Assembly (NCBI GenBank): GCA_944548615.1
Contig: OX155963.1
Coordinates: 18,966,261-19,030,260 of the forward strand
Source of the DNA: Micropterix aruncella
Lineage: Eukaryota; Arthropoda; Insecta; Lepidoptera; Micropterigidae
Length of the DNA stretch: 64,000 nt
Direction: 5' to 3'
Below the pieces are notes generated by a model that did no database searches, was not told where the DNA came from, and saw nothing but the letters and a program-made list of their open reading frames with translations. The first letter of the stretch is position 1. Each line of letters starts with the position of its first letter. Shown here piece by piece: positions 1-13,686 of this stretch. The position numbers and the translations under genes were made by a program.

Positions 1-2112
1 AAGTTGCATGGCATTGCGTGTGCACCATCTGCTTAAGGTATTTAAGTCGTCCTGAATTTTGTCGCTATCAGAGGAGCACGAGATTCTATTAAATATTTTT
101 AGGTCGTCAGCGTAAAAAAGATGCGGACATTTGAGTTCATTGCAGAGGTCGTTAATGTAATAAAGGAACAGTAGGGGTCCTAGGTTTGAGCCTTGCGGCA
201 CCCCAGAGGTAATAACGGCCGGTGCAGATTTGAAGCCATTCACATTTACCAGTTGTGTACGATTAGATATATATGACGACAGCCATCTCAGCAGATTTCC
301 ATGAATTCCGAAGCTCCCCAATTTTTCCAGCAGTATAGCGTGATTGACTTTGTCAAAGGCTTTGCTGAAGTCAGTGTAAACTGTATCAACCTGAATGCGC
401 TTATCGAGTGACATGCATAAGTAATCCGTGTATTCTAAGAGGTTAGAGATGATTGACCTATTGTGCATAAAGCCATGCTGAGTATCGCTTAGCGATGGTT
501 TAGTGTACAGGTATAGATGATCTCGCATGAGGGATTCGAACACTTTTGAAAAGGTACATAATATGCTTATCGGCCTATAATTCCTGACATTAGTGGAATC
601 GCCGCTTTTGTGAATCGGAACCACATGGGCTGTTTTCCATTTGTCTGGGAAAATTCCTTCCTGTAGGGATTTATTATATATAATAAATAAGGGCAGGGCT
701 AATTCATTAGCGCAGTTTCGTATGAATATTGGAGGAATCATATCCGGTCCGGGGCCTTTATTAATGTCCAGGTTCCTGAGTTTCTCTTTTAGTTTATCTA
801 GAGAGACTCGCAACATAGGCACTGTGTATGTGGACTGTGATATGGCATTTACTGTAGGGGCGCTAGCAGAGTTAATATTTACCGGATCGAAGACCGAACA
901 AAAGTATGTTGAAAGAAGCTCGCATATATCCTCACCGCATTCTGCAGTTTGGTTGTCATGTTGCATAACTTTCGGTAGAGAGTTAAGGTCTTTCTTAGAT
1001 TTTACATATGCCCAGAAATTCCTTACATTATTGCTAATGTTCAACTCGATATTTGAAATGTAGAAGTTCCGACACGTTCTCAGCATTTTCTTCGATCTTT
1101 TCCTGAGGATTGAAAAGGATTCATAATCTCTAGGGTTACCGTATTTTTTAAACTTTTGATGGAATTTTTCCTTTTCATTCATGCAGTTTATTAAGGAGCG
1201 ACTGAACCATGTGGGATATCTGGCATTCTTTTTGGTTTTCTCCGGAACATTCAAACTGATAACAGATGAAAGTATGTCATTGAGAGTTGAAATCCAGTCA
1301 ATGGATGCGAGGCTTTCATTGCAGCTTGAAAAGTCTGCTTTGTAAAAATTAAAGCGAGTCATACCATCCTCATTAATTTCAAGAAAAACATTGTCGTGTA
1401 CGTATGCCCTTATTAGTAGTGGTGGGTGATGTGGGTCTATTTTGCTGAGTGGCTCAGACAAACTGACAGTTAATGTAGGCTTATCGGACAGGATAAGGTC
1501 CAGTATTCGACCATTGACATTACAGTTGCCATTAAATTGAGCGAGATTGCATAACGCAATTTGATCCAGTAGCATTTCAGAATAGTTACCAGAGAAGTTG
1601 GTGGCTGAGAATGTATCGGTATGTATTTTGTCCGGTGCCCAGACGATTGAGGGAGCATTAAAGTCACCTAGAATGATATTTTGACTGCCGGAGTTAGATT
1701 CCAGACAATTTTTTTGACAACTCGTTAAAAATTCCTTAAAGGTATTGCTGCTGATCCTCGGAGGCAGATATACTGTGCACAGGTTGATTGAAGTATATTT
1801 ATTGATTTTTATATTTACCCAGAGATCTTCAGCTCCAGTTTCCCATGAGTGCAATCTGTGTACGACAAATTGTTTAGATATTGCTATTAGTGTACCGCCG
1901 CCTTCAAGGTTTTGAGATGCAGACGATTCGCGGTCTCGTCTATGTACTTCGTATCTGTTGTCAAAAATTTCGCTGCTTTCTACGCTAGAATTCAGGAAAG
2001 TCTCTGTCAGACATATAATGTCATAGTTGTTGTTCAGTATTTCAATTGCTATTTCGTTAGTTTTACTTCTCAGCCCTCTCACATTTTGATAATATATATG
2101 TATGCTTGACAT
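1..2112 (-). CDS. LINE ORF2: endonuclease plus reverse transcriptase (3' end outside window)
   Basis: An open frame runs from ATG at 2112 to base 1 without a stop, giving 704 codons with the C-terminal part missing. Residues 1-230 are an apurinic-type endonuclease: YYQNVRGLRSK near 7-17, LTET at 35-38 with the catalytic Glu, and GDFNAP further on. The reverse transcriptase follows, with NYRPIS, TDFSKAFDKVNHA, GVPQGSNLGPLLF and the catalytic YADD at 667-670. The protein nicks target DNA and copies the element RNA from the nick (target-primed reverse transcription). NVRGLR and GVPQGSNLGPLLF point to the CR1/Jockey group. The start was chosen because the endonuclease motif begins within ten residues of this ATG. 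Confidence 0.85.
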   Translation of the reverse strand, partial: MSSIHIYYQNVRGLRSKTNEIAIEILNNNYDIICLTETFLNSSVESSEIFDNRYEVHRRDRESSASQNLEGGGTLIAISKQFVVHRLHSWETGAEDLWVNIKINKYTSINLCTVYLPPRISSNTFKEFLTSCQKNCLESNSGSQNIILGDFNAPSIVWAPDKIHTDTFSATNFSGNYSEMLLDQIALCNLAQFNGNCNVNGRILDLILSDKPTLTVSLSEPLSKIDPHHPPLLIRAYVHDNVFLEINEDGMTRFNFYKADFSSCNESLASIDWISTLNDILSSVISLNVPEKTKKNARYPTWFSRSLINCMNEKEKFHQKFKKYGNPRDYESFSILRKRSKKMLRTCRNFYISNIELNISNNVRNFWAYVKSKKDLNSLPKVMQHDNQTAECGEDICELLSTYFCSVFDPVNINSASAPTVNAISQSTYTVPMLRVSLDKLKEKLRNLDINKGPGPDMIPPIFIRNCANELALPLFIIYNKSLQEGIFPDKWKTAHVVPIHKSGDSTNVRNYRPISILCTFSKVFESLMRDHLYLYTKPSLSDTQHGFMHNRSIISNLLEYTDYLCMSLDKRIQVDTVYTDFSKAFDKVNHAILLEKLGSFGIHGNLLRWLSSYISNRTQLVNVNGFKSAPAVITSGVPQGSNLGPLLFLYYINDLCNELKCPHLFYADDLKIFNRISCSSDSDKIQDDLNTLSRWCTRNAMQL

Positions 2113-2159
2113 AATTAGGACAATAAAACGTAGTAACGGTAATAATATATGTAACAAAA

Positions 2160-2161
<2 letters not shown>

Positions 2162-2222
<61 letters not shown>
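2162..2222. repeat. (TA)n microsatellite between LINE ORF1 and ORF2
   Basis: About 30 uninterrupted TA units lie in the ORF1-ORF2 spacer of the minus-strand LINE. Confidence 0.95.
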
Positions 2223-2226
<4 letters not shown>

Positions 2227-2419
2227 CAATAGTAGTAATAATATAGAATAAAAACATCAATATGAGACATGATACGCATGTGAAATGTCTATAATAATAT
2301 TTGTAACGATGTGTATGTACGAGCATAAATTGTTGCAGGTTTTAGTAGTAAAGTTTTTTGATTATTTAAGAGTATATAGGTGTATAGATATTGAATAAAG
2401 TGAATATGCAGTGTAATAA

Positions 2420-3493
2420 TTAAGCTATAGATTGAAGTGTGTTAAGTTTATCAAAGTTACTAATATTGATTACAGGCGATGTGTCGTTTTTCCTTATAAA
2501 TATTTTCCCATTTCTTATCCAGATGTATCGATAGTCCTTATTTTTGGCGACAAATCGTGTGGCTGTGTGGAGCTTCTTCATGTCGCGAGAAAGATTTTCA
2601 GAGACGTAGACTGCTTTTGTCTCTCCGTTGATTCCGAGGTGTTTGCTGTTCAATTTATCCATTGCGTTCGATTTATTATATTTTCTTGTGGCAGCGATAA
2701 TTTCGTCTCTTATACGTGGATTGGATAGAGTTACCACGATGTTCCTTGGTCGAGCAGAAGTCGGGTTTAGCTGTGAGACTCGATGACACGTTATAATATT
2801 GTAACGGCACAGTGGTATCGATACACGAGAGCAAAGGTTGATCACCATGGAGAGGATGTTTTCATTTTTATTTTCTGGAACTTCTTGAATTTCTATATTG
2901 CAGTTCCTACTGCGCTGATCAAAGGTATCTAATCTTTGTTTCAATTCAGCGGTGGTCTGGCGTAGATTTTCATTCTCAGATTGTAGAGCAGCTATAGTTG
3001 CAGTGTCTCTTTCCTGATGTTGTTTGAGTTGATCCATCGAAGTTTGTAATATCTCCATTTTTCCTAACGAAGAAGAGATTTCCTTTTTGAACTGCTGCAA
3101 CTCGTACGTGATGGTGTCATTGATGCGTGTGAATAAGCTGTCCATAATATCGGTTTTAAAGCTGTTTAGCTTCCCATCGATGTGAGTAATAAGCCTGTCA
3201 AAGTCGAAATTTACCATAGAAGCTGGTTGAGGTGATTCTGCTTGCGGGGTCGATGGTCTGGAAGACGAGCTGTTACCGATGACTTTGGCTGAAGTCTTCG
3301 CACAGGCTTTCAGTGGAGGCTGCGGTTTTTCTTTGCAGCTGGTGCATTTTATTGAGCTCTTTCCGTCTGCTTTCATTGCCTTAAATATCTTTTCTTGCAG
3401 CCCAATGCAAAAATAGTGAAAAGCCTTGTCGCAATGTGAGCAAATTATCTCATCTTTAATTGTTAGAGGATCACTGCATTTTTGACACTTCAT
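2420..3493 (-). CDS. LINE ORF1: PHD finger, coiled coil, FP25K-like C-terminus
   Basis: This frame codes 357 aa and is intact. Residues 3-53 hold C3-C6-C18-C21-H26-C29-C50-C53, the C4HC3 spacing of a PHD zinc finger. A Pro/Ser-rich linker (about 55-95) leads to a heptad-rich coiled coil (about 135-195, with LKQHQERDTATIAALQSENE). The C-terminal third, with ENLSRDMKKLHTATRF and IWIRNGKIFIRK, resembles the domain shared by lepidopteran LINE ORF1 proteins and baculovirus FP25K; that match is from memory, not a search. In this family ORF1 is thought to bind element RNA as a chaperone within the transposition particle. It lies directly upstream of ORF2 on the same strand. Confidence 0.85.
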   Translation of the reverse strand: MKCQKCSDPLTIKDEIICSHCDKAFHYFCIGLQEKIFKAMKADGKSSIKCTSCKEKPQPPLKACAKTSAKVIGNSSSSRPSTPQAESPQPASMVNFDFDRLITHIDGKLNSFKTDIMDSLFTRINDTITYELQQFKKEISSSLGKMEILQTSMDQLKQHQERDTATIAALQSENENLRQTTAELKQRLDTFDQRSRNCNIEIQEVPENKNENILSMVINLCSRVSIPLCRYNIITCHRVSQLNPTSARPRNIVVTLSNPRIRDEIIAATRKYNKSNAMDKLNSKHLGINGETKAVYVSENLSRDMKKLHTATRFVAKNKDYRYIWIRNGKIFIRKNDTSPVINISNFDKLNTLQSIA

Positions 3494-3896
3494 ATTAACG
3501 GTCCGATTTGACGCCTTTTTATGTCAGCAAAATGGATATTGTGTATGTTTTTATTTTATGACACTTAAATAAGCGACACACGCCTGTAATAATTTGCTTA
3601 TTCGCACATTACGCTTTCTATTTATTTTTCAATTGATACACAGCAAGGACACAAACCATTCGCTTTTGAGGCCTTAAAGCGGTGTGTCAAGATGCTACTA
3701 TCAATTATTTTCCATATTATTTTTCAAATGTGATCCAGAACCATTCGCACGGACACGAACCATTCGCTGTTACGCCCTTCAGATTGTAGTGATTGGTTTA
3801 ATTGCCGATAGATGGTAGATATCACAGATTCGAATAGATGGCGTTGTTTAAACTACTGCGAAATAAATTTATTTTTCGATTTCTCTCGCAACTTAT

Positions 3897-4077
3897 TAGA
3901 TGACAGTGTTGATTGGTGTATTTGAGAAAAAATCGTATACCGGGCCGAGATTTGAACCCGCGAACACTTGCTTCGTACGCGTCAAGCCGAACCCCGCCGC
4001 CACCCGCCTGTTGAAGCGCAGTGCAACTGGCTGTTTTATATTGCTAAGAAGTTTGGCGGCAAATTTGATAGATGACA
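3897..4077 (-). repeat. Possible tRNA-like SINE relic
   Basis: Read on the minus strand, GGGTTCAAATCTCGG matches a pol III box B / tRNA T-arm, and TGGCGGCGGGG about 45 bases upstream could be box A. No good anticodon stem folds by eye. TAGATGACA occurs at both edges (3897-3905 and 4069-4077), a candidate 9-bp target duplication. This is a weak call. Confidence 0.35.
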
Positions 4078-4104
4078 AGACAATTTTCTGGTAGGTATTA
4101 TTTC

Positions 4105-5560
4105 GCACAAATTAGATTGTTTTAAACACGAAAAAGTTCACATACTTGACTTAAAGGATGCCGTATTTCACTGTTCACTGATGTAAGTTTTTACTGGCTT
4201 TAAGATGGTATTAAAAACAAACAGATTCACGAAGTTTTAAACACTTTAAATAACTTTAATTATGAGCGATTGCAAAAGTACGTCAGCTCGCTAGATGTAG
4301 GTACAATAGTGTAGTAGGTACAATAGTAGATATACATCATCCATTTTAATATGATAGATTTTAGTAGAATAATCCAAATCTAGTGACAATTCGATTAAAA
4401 GGTGGCTAAATAAATAGCGTAAAATCTCCATAAGTTACTATTTTACTTATTTTAAAAAATATATAATGAGAACTGTACTTAAATAGGAATAGTCACGAAA
4501 TTTTCGATAATATAGAGTTTTACCTGTAAAAAATCGGGCTATTTATTATTATTATATGCTAAGTATAGACAGCTTCTTTTATTATATGCTATTTATTTAT
4601 TTATTTATTTCATAAGCAAATCAACATAACAATTTATACAAATCCGTTGATATGCAATATAAACACAAATATAAAAAATAATAGAATTCTTGCAAGTAGA
4701 TACACAACATGTTTAAATAAGCAATAAATTCAAATACAGGCATTAAGAATAGAAAACTTACAAACTTACAGTACATAAAGAATGAAAACAATTCATCTTA
4801 TTCTGACATAAACAAGTAGCGCAATGCACACACCTTGAAGAGATGCGGGCTCGCTGTAAAAATTTCAAGGTCTGACGTTGCCGAACATAGCGCATTTATG
4901 CGCAGTGCAAGTTTTTCGGCAAAACTATGAACCTTTTTATCAGGAAGCTACGTACAAAATGTGTCTTACTTCATCCAGTGATATCGAAAACCTTGTTGAT
5001 TTACCTTTTTTTAATAACTGATGAACTGAAAGAGACACAATTATGTAGTTGCTTTGTAGAATATGCTTTTTTGTTTTATTTTTATCGAAGCTAAGTACCT
5101 AACATTCTCTATATATTTTTTTTTCATGATCGATTGGAAGTCGATTGGAACTGCGCCGCCTGAGGCCACGCAGTGGAACCCAATCGGGTTCGTCCGCCTT
5201 GTTTTGACCGTGAATAAGAAAAAGTTTAAAAGAATTTCCTTGCTGAGGAAAACAGAGTAACTTTAATATGAATGAATTTGATATCTCGGAATCTTTTGAA
5301 GCGACTGTGGATTCCACCGCACCGTTCCATATCTAGTCTAGAGCCCACCATCGAGCAAGTACTGGGAAGCCAGCTACCACTTATCAAATTAGGTTTTAGT
5401 GGGATCGAATACCTACATACATACATCAAGTGATAATCACCTTACCGAAAGGAGCTCCTCCGCCTCAAGCCATTGACTTTCTAGGGTATTATTATCCGCC
5501 TGGCTTTCAACATTTAAACCATATAGTTCTGTATTACCATATCAGATAATCCGGTAGCGA
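4105..5560. other. AT-rich stretch with a LINE tail-like segment
   Basis: No gene is seen. Around 4586-4612 a (TTTA)n run continues into sequence that, read on the minus strand, looks like the A-rich 3' tail of a truncated LINE (about 4570-4780). The remainder has short non-conserved frames only. Confidence 0.4.
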
Positions 5561-5569
5561 TAATTAGGT

Positions 5570-6262
5570 AGCGAATAGTTACGTACAGCTTGGGCCATAA
5601 GATCCAATGTGTTCTCGGGTCAGCCCAACTCATGATTGATCTCTTATTTAGTAGCCTCCTCGTGTGAGGGACTACCCCGGAAAAGACTCTAACATCTCAC
5701 ACCTCAAGGCTGATGGGTCGGTTTCCCCTGAGGGATTACCCTCCGGCGCTACTGGACAGTTCGCGCACCATGCGGCGTTAGCTAATCGGTTGTGCACTCT
5801 GACTAATTACCGAAGGAGTGTGGAGACTATGGAAATATACTGTATACTAAGCAGCGGGGGTGAATGTTGACCTGTTGTCATGCCATTCTTGAAACGACCT
5901 ATGGGCCTCCCTATCTCGAGTGACATTTCGGGCAAAGGTCGCCCAGGTCCGCGATAAATTCACATTGAATTACTGCTGTAATATGGTCTCGTGACCAGTC
6001 GGGATGATGAAGGTTTCCTAAAGGTTAATTCCAGGCGGAGATATCCTGCCAAAACTGGTAGCCAAGATGCGAGAGGGCCCCTGGGTTTCCTTCCTAGTGC
6101 CTCGCCGTAAGGCGTTGGACTCTGGCGGGTTCGTGGCTTTGCTGGACGGTAGATTTGTATCGTCCCAAAGTCTTCTACGCTGACACCACGAAAGACAGAA
6201 CGACCATTATCGTTAAAACCTCCTGGGGTGACGGGTTCGCTTGTTGTAGTTGACATCTCAAA
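5570..6262 (+). repeat. Family A dispersed repeat, near-complete copy 1
   Basis: This is one of at least ten copies in the window. It begins near GTAGCGAATAGTTACG and ends near GTTGTAGTTGACATCTC. Internal landmarks in order are CTACTGGACAG, GCGGCGTTAGC, CCGCGATAAATTC, CGCCGTAAGGCGTTGG and GGGGTGACGGGTTCGC. The same order recurs at 24.05, 56.5 and 55.4 kb. It has no coding capacity, terminal inverted repeats or A-tail. Confidence 0.85.
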
Positions 6263-6345
6263 GATAGCAATCAGCACTTAGCACTCATCAAAAAGATAGC
6301 AATCATTAAAACAGGTTTATTGATTATTTTCTATCAGGAGGTAAA

Positions 6346-6362
6346 TAATAATAATAATAATA
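6346..6362. repeat. (AAT)n microsatellite
   Basis: About six AAT/TAA units downstream of the first family A copy. Confidence 0.8.
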
Positions 6363-7343
6363 AAACCGTTTGAAAACAAGGCAGGATTTTCCGACTTACG
6401 CCTTTTATTGATAGAAACCTTATTAGTGGGGAGGTAAATCCATTTCGATTTCAGGGACCTCAAGGTTGAGTCATTATTCAATTAATCTATTAAGTTAACG
6501 GTTAAGATAAAAATGTTTAAATATTATGTAAATATGTGTGTGTAGTACAAAAAGACACTTAAATAAATAACTTCACTGTTTAGTTTAATAGTGAAAGTAG
6601 TTTAGGAATAATATAAAGCGACCGTTATCGTTATTTTTCGATATTCCTAATAGTACTCCATTAGTAAATTATATTTATTACTGAAATGACCAATCTATTC
6701 TCTACGTATTATAAAAGCAACGTTTGTCTGTCTGTCAAATTTCAACAACACAGAGACTCTGGCGCGGTTTAGATGGTTTCTAATAAAACATAGTGTTTTC
6801 CATTATTCTGGAACTTATTGTAAAATTACAGAGGGGACAACACCCCCTACTATGTGGGGACAACATCAATGATAATTGGAATGTCTCACTTACTCATATG
6901 ATTATTTAAGTTTTTGAAACCCGATGTTTTTGTTTAATGCCGCCGATTGAAATTTTGTCGCTTGCATCGATATTGTAAATATCCTACCTATTGATAATTT
7001 ACTAAATCATTCATTATAGTTGTAATTTAGGGTTTCAACCTTCGGATTTAATATCCCTTATTCGTATCTCCTTATTATAATATACAGAAGACCCATGTTT
7101 ACTTAATTTTCAGTTATAGCGTTTAGATTAGTGAGTTATTTTCATGTATTCAATTAATCAATAATATTATATCAATCTGTAGAAAGTCGCAGCCGCCAGG
7201 CAGATATTCGCCAGACTTATCCGATCCTGTTTTATAAAAAAAAAAACAACCCTTTTCATTGGAACACTCTTCAGGTTGTTACAGTTATTACAGTTATTGT
7301 TGCTTCAGTTTTTTTTAAATCATTACATTTATTTAGTCGAGAG

Positions 7344-10848
<3,505 letters not shown>

Positions 10849-10874
10849 GTGTAGTTATTTTGTGATTTTATGAA

Positions 10875-10880
10875 AATAAA
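10875..10880 (+). promoter_or_regulatory. Candidate polyadenylation signal of receptor 1
   Basis: AATAAA lies 27 bases after the stop codon. The equivalent place in receptor 2 has only ATTAAA-like sequence near 17999. Confidence 0.5.
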
Positions 10881-11062
10881 AACAATGATAATTACAGTTG
10901 TGTATTTAATTTCTTCCTCGGATATTGACTTGCCCTGATAGAGATCTGAAAATTCGCAAGCAATTATGATAGGCGGCAAAAAAACACTGTCAAAAATAGA
11001 TACTTAATCATTACCGCCAATTTGTGTAAATATAAATATTATCAATTATACTATACTGTAAA

Positions 11063-11640
11063 TAACCTTGGAATTCTAATAGATCAACATCTTTCTTGAA
11101 CAGATCAATTTAACTAAGTAAGTCGTTTTCATAGTCTCCGGCCGCTTCAGCGATTTCTCCCCATATCTCATAAAGAAATGATTGTGTCCACAGTCTTAAC
11201 GCCAATACTTGACTACGGTTATGTTTGTTATATAGATACCAGTGAAGTTATTTTGAATAAGCTGGAGCGTCTGCAATATATCTTCTTCGAGTATGTTTTT
11301 AACTTGCGAAATTTCGACCACGTTGGCTGCTTTCGTGAGCCACTTTATTGGCTTCCTATTCGCGATCGAAGAAATTTGCATACGCTGTCGCTACTCTACA
11401 ACATACTCAATAACCCTACTTCGTCCTCCTATCTCAAGGAGAAATTCCACCCTTTGGGTGGTCACGGTCTTCCACTCCGATCAAGCCAGGATAACACACT
11501 CGCTATTCTGTTACATCATTCTTTTATTTACACGCACTCTTTTACGATCCATTCTGCTCGTATCAGGCATGCACCTTCGTTAAAGAAACATTTATTTTCA
11601 CACAGCCACTAACCAAATACCTCATCCTGTCCTCTCCTTT
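11063..11640 (+). pseudogene. LINE reverse transcriptase C-terminal relic
   Basis: Translation across the stretch gives NLGILIDQ, FHSLRPLQRFLP, KEMIVSTVLTPILDY and LERLQYIFF, then WLPIRDRRNLHTLSLLY: the post-palm and thumb region of a Jockey/CR1-type RT. Stop codons interrupt the part before 11117; a clean frame runs to 11612. The expected order is kept, so this is a 5'-truncated dead insertion. It lies between the receptors and is absent from the equivalent place after receptor 2. Confidence 0.75.
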
Positions 11641-11984
11641 ATCCTTCCCTAAGCAACCTTAGCATAAGTTATTGAAATATATTTGTATAAGTTTAATTTA
11701 AATTTAACTTTATTACTTCTGTGTGTATTTTACGGTGACAATTAGGAATTAGCTTATCAAATAGCTGGCTGTAATATATCGTATAGCGATAAGTCCGCCA
11801 ATTGTGCATAAATCATTGTGCATAAATCTATTCTGTTCTAAAATTACTCTTAATTAATTATATTGTTAAGTCTTTTAAAAATAGCTTTTATAAATCAGAA
11901 TTATCTTTTACGGTGGAAAGTGTATAAGAAATGAAAGTTTAAAGCCTATGTAACATAAAAAGAATAAATTATTATCTCTCCTAT

Positions 11985-12310
11985 TGGTGTCGACGAATGG
12001 TCACCTCAGTCGTAAATCACTGACGGTAGCGTCACAGGCAATGGATATCTTCCGCTATCTCGGAGAGTCGCTCACGTATCGATTAGCCCATGGGTCAGAT
12101 AATAAATGATGGCTCCTTCTTGTAAGAAACGGCTTCAGTGGATACCTTCTCGCGCCTCTGCCGTCGAGTGGTCGCTCTGGAGAAACAATTGGCCTTCCAC
12201 TTGGACCGCCATTCGAGACTATCCGTAGCCTCATATAATAGAAGAGCAAGCATTATTTTATTCTAGAATAAATACAAATATAATAAGGTGGTTTTTCGAT
12301 TACTGGAAGT
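11985..12310 (+). other. Conserved block downstream of receptor 1 (paralogous to 18236-18560)
   Basis: GTCGACGAATGGTCACC through CTCATATAATA matches 18236-18560 closely, including CAATGGATATCTTCCG and GAGTGGTCGCTCTGGAGAAA. In copy 2 one frame stays open for 77 codons (with MDIFRYLGE); in copy 1 the same frame is cut by a stop after HGSDNK. It may be an old repeat or gene remnant carried along by the duplication. No family is recognised. Confidence 0.5.
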
Positions 12311-12532
12311 TTTATGGCGTTTGTCGCGGCGTAGTCGCTCTCCCCCACTCGTCAGATTCGCCATACATCCAAATACATAGGCACATAACAACGTTAATCA
12401 ATGCCGAAAACAAAAAAGTTATGCGTATCAGATTCAGGTCATGCGTTGCAAAAGAGCAAGAAAGTAGATTAGCATTTAAATTCCATACGCATAACTGTCT
12501 ACATAATCCGCAACCGGACTGATAGTAAGAGA

Positions 12533-12895
12533 GGTAGCAAACGGTTTCGTGCAGCTTGGAGCATAAGACCCATTGTGTTTTCGGATCGGCCTAACTCACG
12601 ATTCAGCTCCTATTCAGTAGCTCGTGTGGATGTCTACCCTGGGTCTCAGACTACAAAGCTGGTGGGTCGGTTTCCCCTCGGGGATTGCCTCCCAGCGCTA
12701 TTGGACGGTTTGCTCACCGTGCGGCGTCAGCCAACCGGTATGTGCGTGCACTCTAAATAATTACTGAAGGATTCGGGAGACTATGTAAATATACTGTTTC
12801 CGAAGGAGCAGGTTGGTCTGTCGTTAACCACTCTTGAAACCTCTCTTACGAACAATTAGCTACCTGATCCTGAATTCAGAGCCGGGCAAAATAGC
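12533..12895 (+). repeat. Family A repeat, 5' half
   Basis: Starts at GGTAGCAAACGGTTTCGTGC and keeps the order of copy 1 as far as GAATTCAGAGCCGGGCAAAA, then stops. It lies between the two duplication units. Confidence 0.8.
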
Positions 12896-13686
12896 TGACC
12901 ACTGACCTAACCACAAAGTGGGTAGTTACAAAAGATCTTATAGATCCAGGTGACATCAAGGGCTGGAAACAACCCCCTCACTCCGTTTACTACTAAATGA
13001 CCAATCCTTTCTCGACATATTATGAAAGCAACATTTGTCGCTATGTCAAATTTCAACAACACAGAGACGTTGTCGGGAACACAGCTGTTTTTAAGAAAAA
13101 CAGAGACTGTCCATTATTGGGCATTTTATTGTATAACTACGGAGGGGACAACACACCCTATCAACGATAATTTGAAGGTTTAACTTGCCCGCATGCTTAT
13201 TGAAATTTTTTGACTCTTTATGAAACCCAAAGTTTTTTGTTTTATGCCACCGACTGAAATTTTATCGAGATATTGTAAATATCCTACCTATCGATAAGTT
13301 AATAAATCTTTTATATTTTTATCTAAGGCTTCTCAATCTTTTATATTTAAGGGTTTTATTTTATTCTACACTTTTAATATACTCGTACTTAATTTAATAG
13401 ATTTAATATACAGAAGAACCATGTTTACTTAATTTTCAGTTATTAGAAAGAAGGCGAGACAGTGTTTTCATTAGTATAATATTTTCATGTTTCCAATTAA
13501 ACGACAATATTAATCAGTAGAGTGTCACATGGTAGCCGCCCTGACTTACGGCGATACTGTTTTAGAAAAAAAATACTGTTTTCGGGGCACGCTTAAGTTA
13601 AATTGACAGTTATTTTTGCGTTTGAATAATTTCTTAAATCGTAACATTTATAACTCCTTAATAACAATAGTAAAGAAACGGCCAAA

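Larger units (their letters stand above)
1..3493 (-). mobile_element. CR1-like LINE, minus strand, runs off window start
   Basis: Both reading frames of a non-LTR retrotransposon lie head to tail on the minus strand: ORF1 at 3493-2420 and ORF2 from 2112 leftward past the window edge. The 307-bp spacer between them holds a (TA)n tract. Neither frame shows a stop or frameshift in the window, so this is a well-preserved and possibly young copy. The ORF1 type (PHD finger, coiled coil, FP-like C-terminus) and the RT signature fit the CR1 clade; the clade call is by motif only. The 5' end lies above 3493 and the 3' end is outside the window. The stretch 3494-3890 may include its 5' UTR. Confidence 0.85.
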
